Part shown: positions 1-8,841 of the stretch, piece by piece
Layout: every line of letters starts with the position of its first letter
How positions within the stretch are numbered: the first letter of the stretch is position 1
NCBI GenBank assembly: GCA_051883095.1
Contig: JBJETB010000011.1
Coordinates: 20,037 to 84,036 of the forward strand
DNA from: SUG1106 sp051883095
Lineage (GTDB): Bacteria > Bacillota > Clostridia > Peptostreptococcales > Anaerovoracaceae
DNA length: 64,000 nucleotides
Direction of reading: 5' to 3'
The notes under the pieces: model-generated
What the model was told of the DNA's origin: nothing
What the model saw: the letters and a program-made list of their open reading frames with translations, nothing else
Database searches by the model: none
Made by a program: the position numbers and the translations under genes

Positions 1-1500
1 TCCTTAAGACCGGGCATGGAAAAGCCACGCAAGGAGATACTGAGAAAGCTGGTGGATATTCAGTACACCAGAAACGATATGGCCTTTGAAAGGGGCAGTT
101 TCAGAGTTCGCGGAGATATTATAGATATTTATCCTGCAGGAAACGACTCGGCTGTGAGAGTGGAACTCTTCGGCGATGAAATAGAAAGCATCAAGGAAAT
201 GAATCCGGTGACAGGTGAAATTCTGGGTATAAGAAATCATATTTCCATTTATCCGGCATCCCATTATGTGACCTCGCCGGAAAGCATGGAACGGGCAATC
301 AGGACTATCGACGAGGAACTGACAGAGCGTGTGCAATGGTTTAAGGACAGAGGAAAGCTTCTGGAAGCACAGCGCATAGAACAACGGACGAGATACGACC
401 TCGAGATGCTCAGAGAAATCGGCAGCTGTAAGGGAATAGAAAACTACTCACGGCACCTGGCAGGAAACCAGCCGGGGGAAAGACCTTACACTCTCATAGA
501 CTATTTTCCTGATGATTTTCTCGTGATAATAGATGAGTCTCATGTTATGCTGCCTCAGCTTCGCGCTATGTATGCAGGAGACAGGTCCAGAAAATCCTCA
601 CTGGTGGAATATGGTTTCAGACTGCCTTCGGCCCTTGATAACAGGCCGCTTAAATTTGAAGAGTTTGACGACCTGATAAATCAGGTTGTATTTGTCAGTG
701 CCACTCCGGCACAATACGAAAAAGAAGTTTCCGGAGGCATAAGTGCAGAGCAGATAATCAGGCCTACGGGGCTTCTGGATCCTCCTATTGAAATCGTGCC
801 GACAGAGGGTCAGATAGACCACCTTATCGGCAGGATAAAGGAAGTTACAGCCCGTGGAGAACGGGTTCTGGTGACGACTCTCACAAAAAAGATGGCGGAG
901 AGTTTAACAGACTACCTTAAAGGGGTAAATATAAAGGTAAGATATCTGCATTCCGAAGTGGATACTCTGGAGAGAATGGAGATTATACGCGATCTGCGTC
1001 TGGGAGTATTTGATGTTCTGGTGGGCATAAACCTGCTTCGGGAAGGGCTCGATATACCTGAGGTTTCTCTGGTGGCTATCCTCGATGCAGATAAGGAAGG
1101 TTTCCTGAGAACGGAGACATCACTTATACAGACAATCGGCAGGGCCGCGAGAAATGTGGACGGCCGTGTTATAATGTATGCGGACCGCGTAAGTGCCGCC
1201 ATGGATGTGGCGATTAAAGAGACAGAGCGCAGACGTGCCATTCAGGATGCCTATAACAAAGCTCACGGCATCACGCCTGAGTCTGTTAAGAAGTCCGTTC
1301 GAGCTGTAATCGAAGCTACCAAGGTGGCCGAGGATGTATCCGACTATGTGGGCAAGAGCCCGCTGGAGCTGACCAAGAAGGAACTTACCGAATATGTAAA
1401 GAAGCTGGAAAAGGAAATGAAGCAGGCTGCCGCAGACCTTCAGTTCGAGCGTGCCGCCCAGCTGCGTGACCAGCTCTTTGAGTACAAGGTACGACTATAA
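1..1500 (+). CDS. uvrB: UvrABC excinuclease subunit B, 5'-truncated by the window edge
   Basis: UvrB is the damage-verifying helicase-like subunit of nucleotide excision repair; it receives the lesion from UvrA and recruits UvrC. The frame is open from base 1 (SLRPGMEKPR...), so the visible ATG at 16 is internal and the N-terminal Walker A region lies outside the window. About 499 residues remain of the usual ~660. Visible are the DIQYTRND segment of the beta-hairpin/DNA-binding region, the DESH helicase motif II, the VSATP motif III, the LREGLDIPEVSLVAILDADKEGFLR region and the QTIGRAARN motif VI. The last ~40 residues form the C-terminal UVR motif (LEKEMKQAAADLQFERAAQLRDQ). uvrA follows 15 bp downstream in the same direction, the usual uvrBA operon. 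Confidence 0.97.
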   Translation, partial: SLRPGMEKPRKEILRKLVDIQYTRNDMAFERGSFRVRGDIIDIYPAGNDSAVRVELFGDEIESIKEMNPVTGEILGIRNHISIYPASHYVTSPESMERAIRTIDEELTERVQWFKDRGKLLEAQRIEQRTRYDLEMLREIGSCKGIENYSRHLAGNQPGERPYTLIDYFPDDFLVIIDESHVMLPQLRAMYAGDRSRKSSLVEYGFRLPSALDNRPLKFEEFDDLINQVVFVSATPAQYEKEVSGGISAEQIIRPTGLLDPPIEIVPTEGQIDHLIGRIKEVTARGERVLVTTLTKKMAESLTDYLKGVNIKVRYLHSEVDTLERMEIIRDLRLGVFDVLVGINLLREGLDIPEVSLVAILDADKEGFLRTETSLIQTIGRAARNVDGRVIMYADRVSAAMDVAIKETERRRAIQDAYNKAHGITPESVKKSVRAVIEATKVAEDVSDYVGKSPLELTKKELTEYVKKLEKEMKQAAADLQFERAAQLRDQLFEYKVRL

Positions 1501-1515
1501 AGGAGAAAAAACAAT

Positions 1516-4368
1516 ATGTCAAAGGACATCGTAATAAAGGGTGCCAATGAAAACAATCTGAAGAGCCTTGATGTTACCATCCCAAGGGATAAGATGGTGG
1601 TTCTTACGGGGCTTTCCGGTTCGGGAAAATCATCACTGGCTTTTGATACCATCTATGCAGAGGGACAGCGGAGATATATGGAGAGCCTTTCTTCCTATGC
1701 CCGCCAGTTCCTGGGACAGATGGAAAAGCCCGATGTGGAATATATCGAGGGCCTTTCACCGGCAATTTCCATAGACCAGAAGACTACCAACCGCAATCCC
1801 CGCTCCACGGTGGGAACGGTAACGGAGATTCACGACTACCTGAGACTGCTCTATGCCAGAATCGGCAAACCTCATTGTCCTATATGTGGTAAGCCTATTG
1901 CAAGTCAGTCGGTGGATCAGATGGTTGATACCATCATGGGTTTTGAGGAAGGCACCAAGCTGATGATAATGGCTCCTGTCATACGTCAGCGCAAGGGCAC
2001 CCACGAAAAGATTATAGAGAGAATAAAGAAAGAAGGCTTTACCCGCCTGCGTGTGGACGGAGAGATTAAAGTCATAGATGAAGACGAAATCAAGCTGGAG
2101 AAGACCTTCAAACACACTATAGAAATCGTGGTGGACAGAATCATAGTAAAACCGGGTCAGGAGGGAAGAATCTCCGAGGCATGCGAACTTGCCATAGCCC
2201 AGGGTGACGGGCTGGTTGAAATCGAAGGGGATTTTTATGACCATCACTACGAAAAGACTTTCAGCACCAAGCTGGCCTGTCCTGAACATGGAATCAGCAT
2301 TGAGGAACTGGAACCGAGGATGTTTTCCTTTAATGCTCCCTTCGGCGCATGTCCTGCCTGCAATGGACTGGGATTTACTCAGAAGCTGGATCCTTCCAAG
2401 CTTATCGACGAAAGTCTCAGCATAAGGGAAGGGGCGCTGCAGCCGATTTTCGGAACCATGGAGTTCAGCGGTTATTATCGCCAGATTGTGGACGCACTGA
2501 TTGCAGAGCATGGAGTGGATCCGGATGTGCCGCTTAAAGATTTGCCCGAAAGCTTCAGGAAGGAGCTCTACTACGGCACGGGAGACAGAAATCTTAAATT
2601 CACCTATGTAAGCCGCTCTTCGGGGAGCCGTTCTCTCATGGACCGACCTTTTGAAGGAGCACTTAACAATATAGAAAGAAGATACAGAGAAAGCACCTCC
2701 GACTATTTCAAGGAGAAGATGGCTCAGTACATGGTCATAAAGGAATGTTCCGACTGCCATGGAAAGAGACTTAAACCTGAGGTTCTGGCCGTAACGGTTG
2801 GAGGAATCAATATTGCTGAACTTTCAGAAATGTCCATCAGGGAGGCTCTGGATTTTATAGAAAAGCTGGAGCTGTCTGAGACCGACGCCCAAATCGCGTA
2901 TCAGATTCTGAAGGAGATAAAAGCAAGACTTAATTTTCTGGTGGATGTGGGCCTTGACTACCTGACACTTTCAAGAAGTGCGGGGACCCTTTCCGGAGGG
3001 GAATCACAGCGTATCAGGCTTGCCACCCAGATAGGTTCAAGTCTGGTGGGAGTGCTGTATATATTAGACGAGCCTAGTATAGGACTTCATCAGAAGGACA
3101 ATGAAAAGCTTCTGCAGACTCTGCGCCACCTGACGGATATCGGCAATACCCTTATAGTGGTTGAGCATGATGAGGATACAATGTATGCTGCGGATCATAT
3201 CGTAGACATAGGGCCTGGAGCGGGAATCAACGGCGGTGAGCTGGTGGCTCAGGGAACGGTGGAGGATATCAAGGCATGTAAGGAATCAATAACAGGCCAG
3301 TACCTTTCCGGTGAAAAGAAAATTTACGTTCCGTCAGAACGGCGTCCGGGAAATGGACTTAAGATTACCGTCAAGGGTGCACGTCAGAACAACCTTAAGA
3401 ATATAGATGTCGACTTTCCTCTGGGAAAATTCATATGCGTTACAGGAGTTTCCGGCTCGGGAAAGAGCAGCCTTGTAAACGAAATTCTGTATAAGGGTGC
3501 TGCAAAGATTACCAACAGACTGCAGGAGGAACCGGGAGAGCACGATGCAATCCTGGGACTTGAAAATATAGATAAGGTGATTGACATAGACCAGTCGCCT
3601 ATCGGCAGAACACCTCGTTCCAACCCGGCAACCTATACGGGGATGTTCAACTACATCCGCGACCTTTTCGCCAGCCTGCCCGAATCCAAGCTGAGAGGCT
3701 TCCAGAAGGGAAGATTCAGTTTCAATGTAAAGGGAGGACGGTGCGAGGCCTGCAGCGGAGACGGGATAATAAAGATAGAAATGCATTTCCTGCCTGACGT
3801 TTACGTGCCTTGCGAGGTGTGCAAGGGCAAACGCTACAACAGAGAGACCCTTGAGGTAAAATATAAAGGAAAGAGTATTTTCGATGTACTTGACATGAGT
3901 GTCAGTGAGGCGGTTGAATTCTTTAAGAACGTGCCTGCCATAGCAAGACATCTCAATACTTTAGAAGAAGTAGGCCTTGGATATATCAAGCTTGGCCAGC
4001 CGTCTACCCAGCTTTCCGGCGGTGAGGCGCAGAGAGTCAAGCTTGCCACAGAGCTTACCAAAAGAAGTACAGGCAAAACACTGTACATTCTGGACGAGCC
4101 GACTACAGGACTTCATTTTGCCGATGTGGACAAACTGCTGACAGTTCTGGACAAGCTGGTTGACGCAGGAAACACAGTCGTTGTAATAGAACACAATCTT
4201 GATGTAATAAAACGTGCCGATTATATTATTGACCTTGGACCTGACGGAGGAACCCGAGGCGGCACCATCGTAACCACAGGAACGCCGGAAGAAGTGGCAG
4301 ACTGCCCTGATTCATATACAGGCCAGTTCCTTAAGAAGCTTTTACAGCAGAAAAAAACGGAGGAATAA
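1516..4368 (+). CDS. uvrA: UvrABC excinuclease subunit A
   Basis: UvrA is the ABC-family damage sensor of nucleotide excision repair; as a dimer it loads UvrB on damaged DNA. The 950-residue protein has full family length. It shows two ABC modules, each with Walker A (GLSGSGKSSL near residue 35; GVSGSGKSSL near 645) and ABC signatures (TLSGGESQRIRLA; QLSGGEAQRVKLATEL). The zinc modules are visible as CPICGKP, CPEHG/CPACNGLG and the C-terminal CEAC...CEVCKGKRYN pair. The start ATG at 1516 is preceded by AAAGGAG at the correct distance. It lies 15 bp after uvrB and pncB begins two bases after its stop, so uvrB-uvrA-pncB probably form one transcript. Confidence 0.98.
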   Translation: MSKDIVIKGANENNLKSLDVTIPRDKMVVLTGLSGSGKSSLAFDTIYAEGQRRYMESLSSYARQFLGQMEKPDVEYIEGLSPAISIDQKTTNRNPRSTVGTVTEIHDYLRLLYARIGKPHCPICGKPIASQSVDQMVDTIMGFEEGTKLMIMAPVIRQRKGTHEKIIERIKKEGFTRLRVDGEIKVIDEDEIKLEKTFKHTIEIVVDRIIVKPGQEGRISEACELAIAQGDGLVEIEGDFYDHHYEKTFSTKLACPEHGISIEELEPRMFSFNAPFGACPACNGLGFTQKLDPSKLIDESLSIREGALQPIFGTMEFSGYYRQIVDALIAEHGVDPDVPLKDLPESFRKELYYGTGDRNLKFTYVSRSSGSRSLMDRPFEGALNNIERRYRESTSDYFKEKMAQYMVIKECSDCHGKRLKPEVLAVTVGGINIAELSEMSIREALDFIEKLELSETDAQIAYQILKEIKARLNFLVDVGLDYLTLSRSAGTLSGGESQRIRLATQIGSSLVGVLYILDEPSIGLHQKDNEKLLQTLRHLTDIGNTLIVVEHDEDTMYAADHIVDIGPGAGINGGELVAQGTVEDIKACKESITGQYLSGEKKIYVPSERRPGNGLKITVKGARQNNLKNIDVDFPLGKFICVTGVSGSGKSSLVNEILYKGAAKITNRLQEEPGEHDAILGLENIDKVIDIDQSPIGRTPRSNPATYTGMFNYIRDLFASLPESKLRGFQKGRFSFNVKGGRCEACSGDGIIKIEMHFLPDVYVPCEVCKGKRYNRETLEVKYKGKSIFDVLDMSVSEAVEFFKNVPAIARHLNTLEEVGLGYIKLGQPSTQLSGGEAQRVKLATELTKRSTGKTLYILDEPTTGLHFADVDKLLTVLDKLVDAGNTVVVIEHNLDVIKRADYIIDLGPDGGTRGGTIVTTGTPEEVADCPDSYTGQFLKKLLQQKKTEE

Positions 4369-4370
4369 CA

Positions 4371-5804
4371 ATGGAAAGTAAACTCAATCTCACCATGCTG
4401 ACGGACTTTTATGAGCTGACTATGGCAGACGGATATTTTGAGACAGGAATGGCAGAAGATATCGCATATTTTGATATGTTCTTCAGAAAGGTTCCCGACG
4501 GAGGCGGTTTCGCCATTATGGCAGGGCTGGAGCAGACCATCGACTATCTCAAAAATCTGAAATTCACAGAAGAGGATATCGAATACCTGAGAAGCAAGAA
4601 CATGTTCTGTGAGGAATTTCTCAATTACCTGAGAAACTTCGAATTCAAGTGCGATGTCTGGGCAGTTCCGGAAGGGACACCGATTTTCCCTCACGAACCT
4701 ATAGTAACGGTGAGAGGACCTGTAATGCAGGCACAGTTCGTTGAAACTATGATACTGCTAACTATCAATCATCAGAGCCTTATCGCCACAAAGGCCAACC
4801 GAATCGTGAGAGCCGCCAAAGGCAGACCGGTTATGGAATTCGGTACGAGAAGAGCTCATGGTGCGGAAGCCGCTATTTTCGGCGCCCGTGCTGCTTACAT
4901 AGGAGGCTGCGCCGGAACTGCCTGCACCATAGCGGACAGAGACTACGGCATCAAGGCACTAGGTACCATGGCTCATAGCTGGGTTCAGATGTTCCCTGAC
5001 GAATATACAGCATTCAAAAAATATGCTGAGATTTATCCTCAGAACTGTACTCTCCTGGTGGACACATACAACGTGCTTAAGTCCGGCGTACCTGCAGCTA
5101 TAAAAGTATTCAAGGAAATGAAACCTGAATCAATGGGTATCAGAATCGATTCCGGAGACGTGACCTATCTGACTAAGAAGGCACGTAAGATGCTGGATGA
5201 TGCCGGCCTTCAGGACTGCAAAATCGTTGTTTCCAATTCCCTTGACGAGTATATTATAAGGGATGTTATTCTGGAAGGAGCATGCATAGATTCCTTTGGA
5301 GTAGGCGAGAGACTTATTACGGCCAAGTCGGAGCCGGTATATGGCGGTGTTTACAAGCTGGCTGCTCTTGAAACCAACGGCGAACTCATACCTAAGATCA
5401 AGATTTCAGAGAACGTTGAAAAGATTACAAATCCGGGATTCAAGGGACTGTTCAGACTTTATGACAAGACTACAGGCAAGGCCAGAGGTGACGTTATAAC
5501 TGTAGCCGGTGAAACCATCCCTGAACAGGATGAGTACGTAATTTTCGACCCTAATGCTGTATGGAAAAAGACGCGCGTGACCAATTATACGGTGAGAAAT
5601 CTGCAGGTTCCTATCTTCAAGGATGGCAAATGCGTTTACGAGAGCCCGTCAATCGAAGAAATCAAGGCTTACTGCAAGGAGCAGATTGATACCCTCTGGG
5701 ATGAGACTCTCAGATTCGAGAATCCGCAGACATATTATGTTGACCTTTCACAGAAGCTCTGGGATATGAAGAACAGGCTGCTGGAAGAACATTCGGAGAA
5801 ATAA
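4371..5804 (+). CDS. pncB: Nicotinate phosphoribosyltransferase
   Basis: It converts nicotinate and PRPP, with ATP, into nicotinate mononucleotide, the entry step of NAD salvage (Preiss-Handler route), in the cytoplasm. The 477-residue length fits the Gram-positive PncB type. The N-terminus LTMLTDFYELTMADGYF is family-typical. Further family motifs are EFGTRRAHGAEAA, TMAHSWVQMF (containing the histidine that is phosphorylated in the family), GIRIDSGDVTYLTKKAR and FGVGERLITA. The start sits two bases after the uvrA stop and is preceded by GGAGGAATAACA, so translational coupling with uvrA is likely. A stem-loop at 5876-5918 follows the gene. Confidence 0.95.
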   Translation: MESKLNLTMLTDFYELTMADGYFETGMAEDIAYFDMFFRKVPDGGGFAIMAGLEQTIDYLKNLKFTEEDIEYLRSKNMFCEEFLNYLRNFEFKCDVWAVPEGTPIFPHEPIVTVRGPVMQAQFVETMILLTINHQSLIATKANRIVRAAKGRPVMEFGTRRAHGAEAAIFGARAAYIGGCAGTACTIADRDYGIKALGTMAHSWVQMFPDEYTAFKKYAEIYPQNCTLLVDTYNVLKSGVPAAIKVFKEMKPESMGIRIDSGDVTYLTKKARKMLDDAGLQDCKIVVSNSLDEYIIRDVILEGACIDSFGVGERLITAKSEPVYGGVYKLAALETNGELIPKIKISENVEKITNPGFKGLFRLYDKTTGKARGDVITVAGETIPEQDEYVIFDPNAVWKKTRVTNYTVRNLQVPIFKDGKCVYESPSIEEIKAYCKEQIDTLWDETLRFENPQTYYVDLSQKLWDMKNRLLEEHSEK

Positions 5805-5875
5805 TTCAGAATGCTATGATTTATACGACAGTTAAAAATTTGTTAAAAAAACTTAAGATATCTTAAGACACAGGG

Positions 5876-5918
5876 CCTCCTGGATGTGGTATTATGTACC
5901 TGCAACCAGGAGGTTTTC
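5876..5918 (+). terminator. Stem-loop after pncB, probable intrinsic terminator
   Basis: CCTCCTGG (5876-5883) pairs with CCAGGAGG (5906-5913), and an inner GGTA/TACC pair extends the stem. A short T-run (TTTTCT) follows. The 3' arm also contains the only good Shine-Dalgarno site for the truncated gene starting at 5921, so the hairpin could alternatively mask that ribosome site. A terminator for pncB is the simpler reading. Confidence 0.55.
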
Positions 5919-5920
5919 TG

Positions 5921-6022
5921 ATGAAGGATATATACATTTTATTGACCAAAAGCGATACCTTGTTTTCAAAGGATGTATATAGAATTACGTGGGCAGAGTA
6001 TACTCATGCGTCCATTCCTTTG
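5921..6022 (+). pseudogene. Truncated 5' end of a small conserved clostridial gene
   Basis: An ATG at 5921 with a perfect AGGAGG eight bases upstream opens a frame beginning MKDIYILLTKSDTLFSKDVY and continuing to about THASIPL. This resembles the N-terminus of a conserved clostridial family whose members begin like 'KIYILLTRTDTLFSR...YTHASISLD' (possibly papain-like/NlpC-type; function unknown to me). After about 34 residues the family pattern stops and the frame runs on into the antisense of the next gene until 6154. I read this as a gene decapitated by arrival of the accessory block whose first gene ends at 6054. The junction near 6020 is an estimate. Confidence 0.55.
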
Positions 6023-6053
6023 CCCCCCGGCGAGTTGCAGAAGCTTCCGATTT

Positions 6054-7538
6054 TTAAATCGTATCATTATCCAGTCCGAATTCTTTCATTCTTCTGTACA
6101 AAGTACAGCGGCTCATGCCAAGTTTTTCGGCGGCCTTGGATTTATTATATCTGACTGTTTTAAGAACAGCCAGAATCATGTCGCGCTCTTCCGAAGAGTG
6201 CTTTTTGATAATTGTCGGCATTTGAGCCGGAGCAGAAGCAAGTGGAATTTCGGCAGTTGTGAAACTATCACTGTGAGTATTGTCCGATGAGACGCTGTTA
6301 TTTTTTGCCTTCTTCTTTAAAAATGAAAAGTCTTCTGATGTCAGAATGTCTGTCTTGGCAATTACGCAGGCGCATTCAATTACGTGTTCCAGTTCACGGA
6401 CATTTCCCGGCCAGCTATAATTTTTAAACAGTTCAAATACGGAGTCATCTATGGCTGCAATCGGACGCAGAGCATTTCGATTGAATTTGTTGATGAAATG
6501 ATGACAAAGCTCCGGTATATCGGATAGTCTTTCACGAAGAGGTGGTACCTCGATGACGATAACGTTTAAACGGTAGTAAAGATCCTGCCGGAAAGTACCT
6601 TTATGAACTTCGGTCAATAAGTCTCTGTTGGTACTGCATATGACACGTACATCAATAGGAATTGTATGAGTTCCGCCTATTCTTTCAATTTCTTTTTCCT
6701 GCAGAACACGAAGCAGCTTCGCCTGCATGGATAAAGGCATTTCTGCCACTTCATCAAGAAGTATGGTTCCTTTGTTGGCCAGTTCGAATTTTCCGACTTT
6801 CCCGTGCTTTTGTGCACCTGTAAATGCACCCGGTTCATAGCCAAAAAGCTCTGATTCAAACAGGGATTCAGGGATGGCTGCACAGTTGATTTTGATGAAT
6901 GGCTTATCGTTTCGTTCACTTAATTCATGAATGGCGGAGGTAACCATTTCTTTGCCGGTGCCTGTTTCACCGATGACAGAGATTGTGATATTGTTATTAG
7001 CAATTTTTGCAATATTATTGCGAAGATTTGCCATTGCAAGAGATGTGCCGACGAGTTTTTGTAAAGAGCCGGTTACCTTATAAATTTCATTGACGGCATT
7101 CATATACATCGCTTTTTCTTTTCTGAGATGTGAAAGCTGACTCAACATTTTCTTATATTCCGCATCGTTGGACAAAACAGTATGAGCAAAGGCTCCAAGT
7201 ATTTCACTGTTTTTTTCTCCGTTTTTCCATATGGGGATTCTGTTGACAATAGGAAGTGTAGTGCCTTCCGGAAAAATGGAAATAGTACTGCCGATACTGT
7301 AATCAGAAAAGAAGGATTCAGCACTTTCTGACTGTCCCGAATCAATGACTTTATCTAAACGTGTATTTTTTATAACTTCTCTGACATCTTTTCCAAGGAA
7401 TAAAGACGAATCAATACCCACTTTTTGAGCGTAATTCTCACTGAAAAAAACAATTTTGTAATCCTTGTCAACTATGATGGAATATGGTATGGATTCCAGG
7501 ACGTCTTCAAGCATGTCCAAAGCTTTTTTATCAAACAT
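6054..7538 (-). CDS. Sigma-54 dependent transcriptional activator (PAS-AAA+-Fis)
   Basis: It is an enhancer-binding protein that uses ATP hydrolysis to open sigma-54 RNA polymerase complexes. In the 494-residue protein an N-terminal PAS-like sensor spans about residues 8-120. The AAA+ domain follows, with Walker A GETGTGKE (190-197), the sigma-54 contact loop GAFTGA (237-242) and Walker B GTILLDE (257-263). A C-terminal Fis-type helix-turn-helix (NKSAAEKLGMSRCTLYRRMKEFG) completes it. There is no response-regulator receiver domain, so it probably senses a small ligand or redox state through PAS. It is divergent from the operon at 7838, whose promoter at 7747 is a perfect -24/-12 element, and is its likely activator. 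A good ribosome site (GGAGCGG) precedes the start. Confidence 0.93.
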   Translation of the reverse strand: MFDKKALDMLEDVLESIPYSIIVDKDYKIVFFSENYAQKVGIDSSLFLGKDVREVIKNTRLDKVIDSGQSESAESFFSDYSIGSTISIFPEGTTLPIVNRIPIWKNGEKNSEILGAFAHTVLSNDAEYKKMLSQLSHLRKEKAMYMNAVNEIYKVTGSLQKLVGTSLAMANLRNNIAKIANNNITISVIGETGTGKEMVTSAIHELSERNDKPFIKINCAAIPESLFESELFGYEPGAFTGAQKHGKVGKFELANKGTILLDEVAEMPLSMQAKLLRVLQEKEIERIGGTHTIPIDVRVICSTNRDLLTEVHKGTFRQDLYYRLNVIVIEVPPLRERLSDIPELCHHFINKFNRNALRPIAAIDDSVFELFKNYSWPGNVRELEHVIECACVIAKTDILTSEDFSFLKKKAKNNSVSSDNTHSDSFTTAEIPLASAPAQMPTIIKKHSSEERDMILAVLKTVRYNKSKAAEKLGMSRCTLYRRMKEFGLDNDTI

Positions 7539-7837
7539 TGCAAATCACCGCTCCTTCTGTTTTATCTGTTAATTTATTTGTGTTCGTGTTGTCTCTTCAC
7601 AATAAATCATGCATTTATGATATAAATTGTATCAAACAAAACAAAACATGTCAATTTGAAACAAACTGTTTTATATGAAAATATAAATAATTACGGAAAA
7701 TCATTAAAACAGTAGGGAAAATGCGGAAATATTGCCGATTTTCGTGTTGGCACATGTTTTGCTTTTTAATAGGGCACCAAGAAAACTAGTTATTTAAAAT
7801 CCGGATAATAAATGAACAGAAAATTTAAGGAGGAGAA
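7539..7837. other. Divergent regulatory region of the beta-hydroxy acid operon
   Basis: This 299-bp AT-rich gap lies between the divergent activator gene and the dehydrogenase gene. It contains the sigma-54 promoter at 7747-7763 and a copy of AACATGTCA at 7645-7653, about 125 bp upstream of the predicted start point. A weak ATCAT...ATGAT pair sits near 7605-7620. These are candidate enhancer sites for the activator; I see no coding sequence. Confidence 0.4.
7747..7763 (+). promoter_or_regulatory. Sigma-54 (-24/-12) promoter of the beta-hydroxy acid operon
   Basis: TTGGCACATGTTTTGCT matches the sigma-54 consensus TTGGCAC-N5-TTGCW exactly. GG (7749) and GC (7761) are 12 bp apart. Transcription should start near 7774, about 64 bp before the ATG at 7838. 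The divergent activator gene encodes the matching GAFTGA-type regulator. Confidence 0.9.
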
Positions 7838-8812
7838 ATGAAAAAAATTAAGAAAGTTACTGTTTATGGTATGGGGCTTATTGGAGCCGGCTGGGTGACG
7901 CATCTGCTCATCAAGGGAATTGAAGATATTAAAGTATTTGATTTAAATGATGATGCTTTGGACAGAGGCTTTTCAATTTTAAATCGTAATATGGATTTTC
8001 TTGTAGAACAGGAAGTCATAGATGAGGAGACAAAGAAAGCGCTAATTACCAAGATTGAAAGGACAACGGATATAGGAGAGGCAGTGAAAGATGCAGATCT
8101 GATTATCGAAAACGGTCCGGAAAACATGCAGATTAAGCAGTGTATTATCGCTGATATTGAGTCGGCCTGCAAAGCGGAGGCAATGATCACAAGCAGTACA
8201 TCGGGACTTTTGATTAGCGGCATTATCGAAAAGGCAATTCATCCAGAAAGAATTATCGGTGCACATCCGTATCACCCGGTTTATCTGTTGCCGCTGATTG
8301 AAATGATTAAGAGCGACAAGACGAGTCAGGAATGTATCGATACAGTAATGGGATTTTTTAAGGATATCGACAAAAAACCGGTACTTCTTAAAAAAGAGTC
8401 TGACGGTTATATCGGCAGTCATCTGATGACAGCACTTCTCCGTGAAGCTGTTAATCTGGTCATTACAGGAGTTGGTACAGTCGAAGATATAGACGATGCA
8501 TTTACATACGGCCCGGGCATGAGATATGGTTTGTTTGGCATCTTTACAACATTCCAGCTGACAGGTGGAGATAAAGGCTTTTCAGGCGTGGTAAACGGAC
8601 CGATTGGCAAAGCCGGTGAGAAGTGGCTGCAGAGTTTTGCAAACTGGAGAGAGTGGCCGGAAGAAGTCAAAATATTCTTTGCTAACTCTCAGAAAGAAAT
8701 TGATAAGATGATGGCTAACAGAGACGAATATCATGGCAGAAACAATGCAGAACTGGAAGATTTCAGAGATAAGGGCCTTGTTAAACTGCTGCAGGCTCAT
8801 CATTTAATCTAA
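7838..8812 (+). CDS. L-carnitine dehydrogenase-like 3-hydroxyacid dehydrogenase
   Basis: It is an NAD-dependent dehydrogenase of the 3-hydroxyacyl-CoA dehydrogenase fold, 324 residues. The Rossmann motif GMGLIGAGW lies near residue 11. The segment GAHPYHPVYLLPLIE resembles the substrate pocket of L-carnitine 3-dehydrogenases, which use a free beta-hydroxy acid rather than a CoA ester. The C-terminal domain with GPGMRYGLFGIFTTFQLTGGD also fits that group. The likely reaction is beta-hydroxy acid to beta-keto acid, feeding the BKACE encoded four genes on. The substrate could be carnitine, but the permease next door is GntP-like rather than a betaine/carnitine carrier, so another beta-hydroxy acid is as likely. 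AAGGAGGAG precedes the ATG. Confidence 0.8.
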   Translation: MKKIKKVTVYGMGLIGAGWVTHLLIKGIEDIKVFDLNDDALDRGFSILNRNMDFLVEQEVIDEETKKALITKIERTTDIGEAVKDADLIIENGPENMQIKQCIIADIESACKAEAMITSSTSGLLISGIIEKAIHPERIIGAHPYHPVYLLPLIEMIKSDKTSQECIDTVMGFFKDIDKKPVLLKKESDGYIGSHLMTALLREAVNLVITGVGTVEDIDDAFTYGPGMRYGLFGIFTTFQLTGGDKGFSGVVNGPIGKAGEKWLQSFANWREWPEEVKIFFANSQKEIDKMMANRDEYHGRNNAELEDFRDKGLVKLLQAHHLI

Positions 8813-8841
8813 TCTAATGTGTTGGAAATAGGAGGTACGAA

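Noticed and set aside
1756..2760. Long minus-strand open frame inside uvrA
   Set aside because: It is a shadow of the uvrA coding frame: no ribosome site, and the uvrA product is full length with all motifs.
5894..6154. Complete 86-codon protein-coding gene
   Set aside because: Only the first ~34 codons after the ATG at 5921 look like a real protein. The rest is antisense to the activator gene, so it is treated as a truncated remnant.
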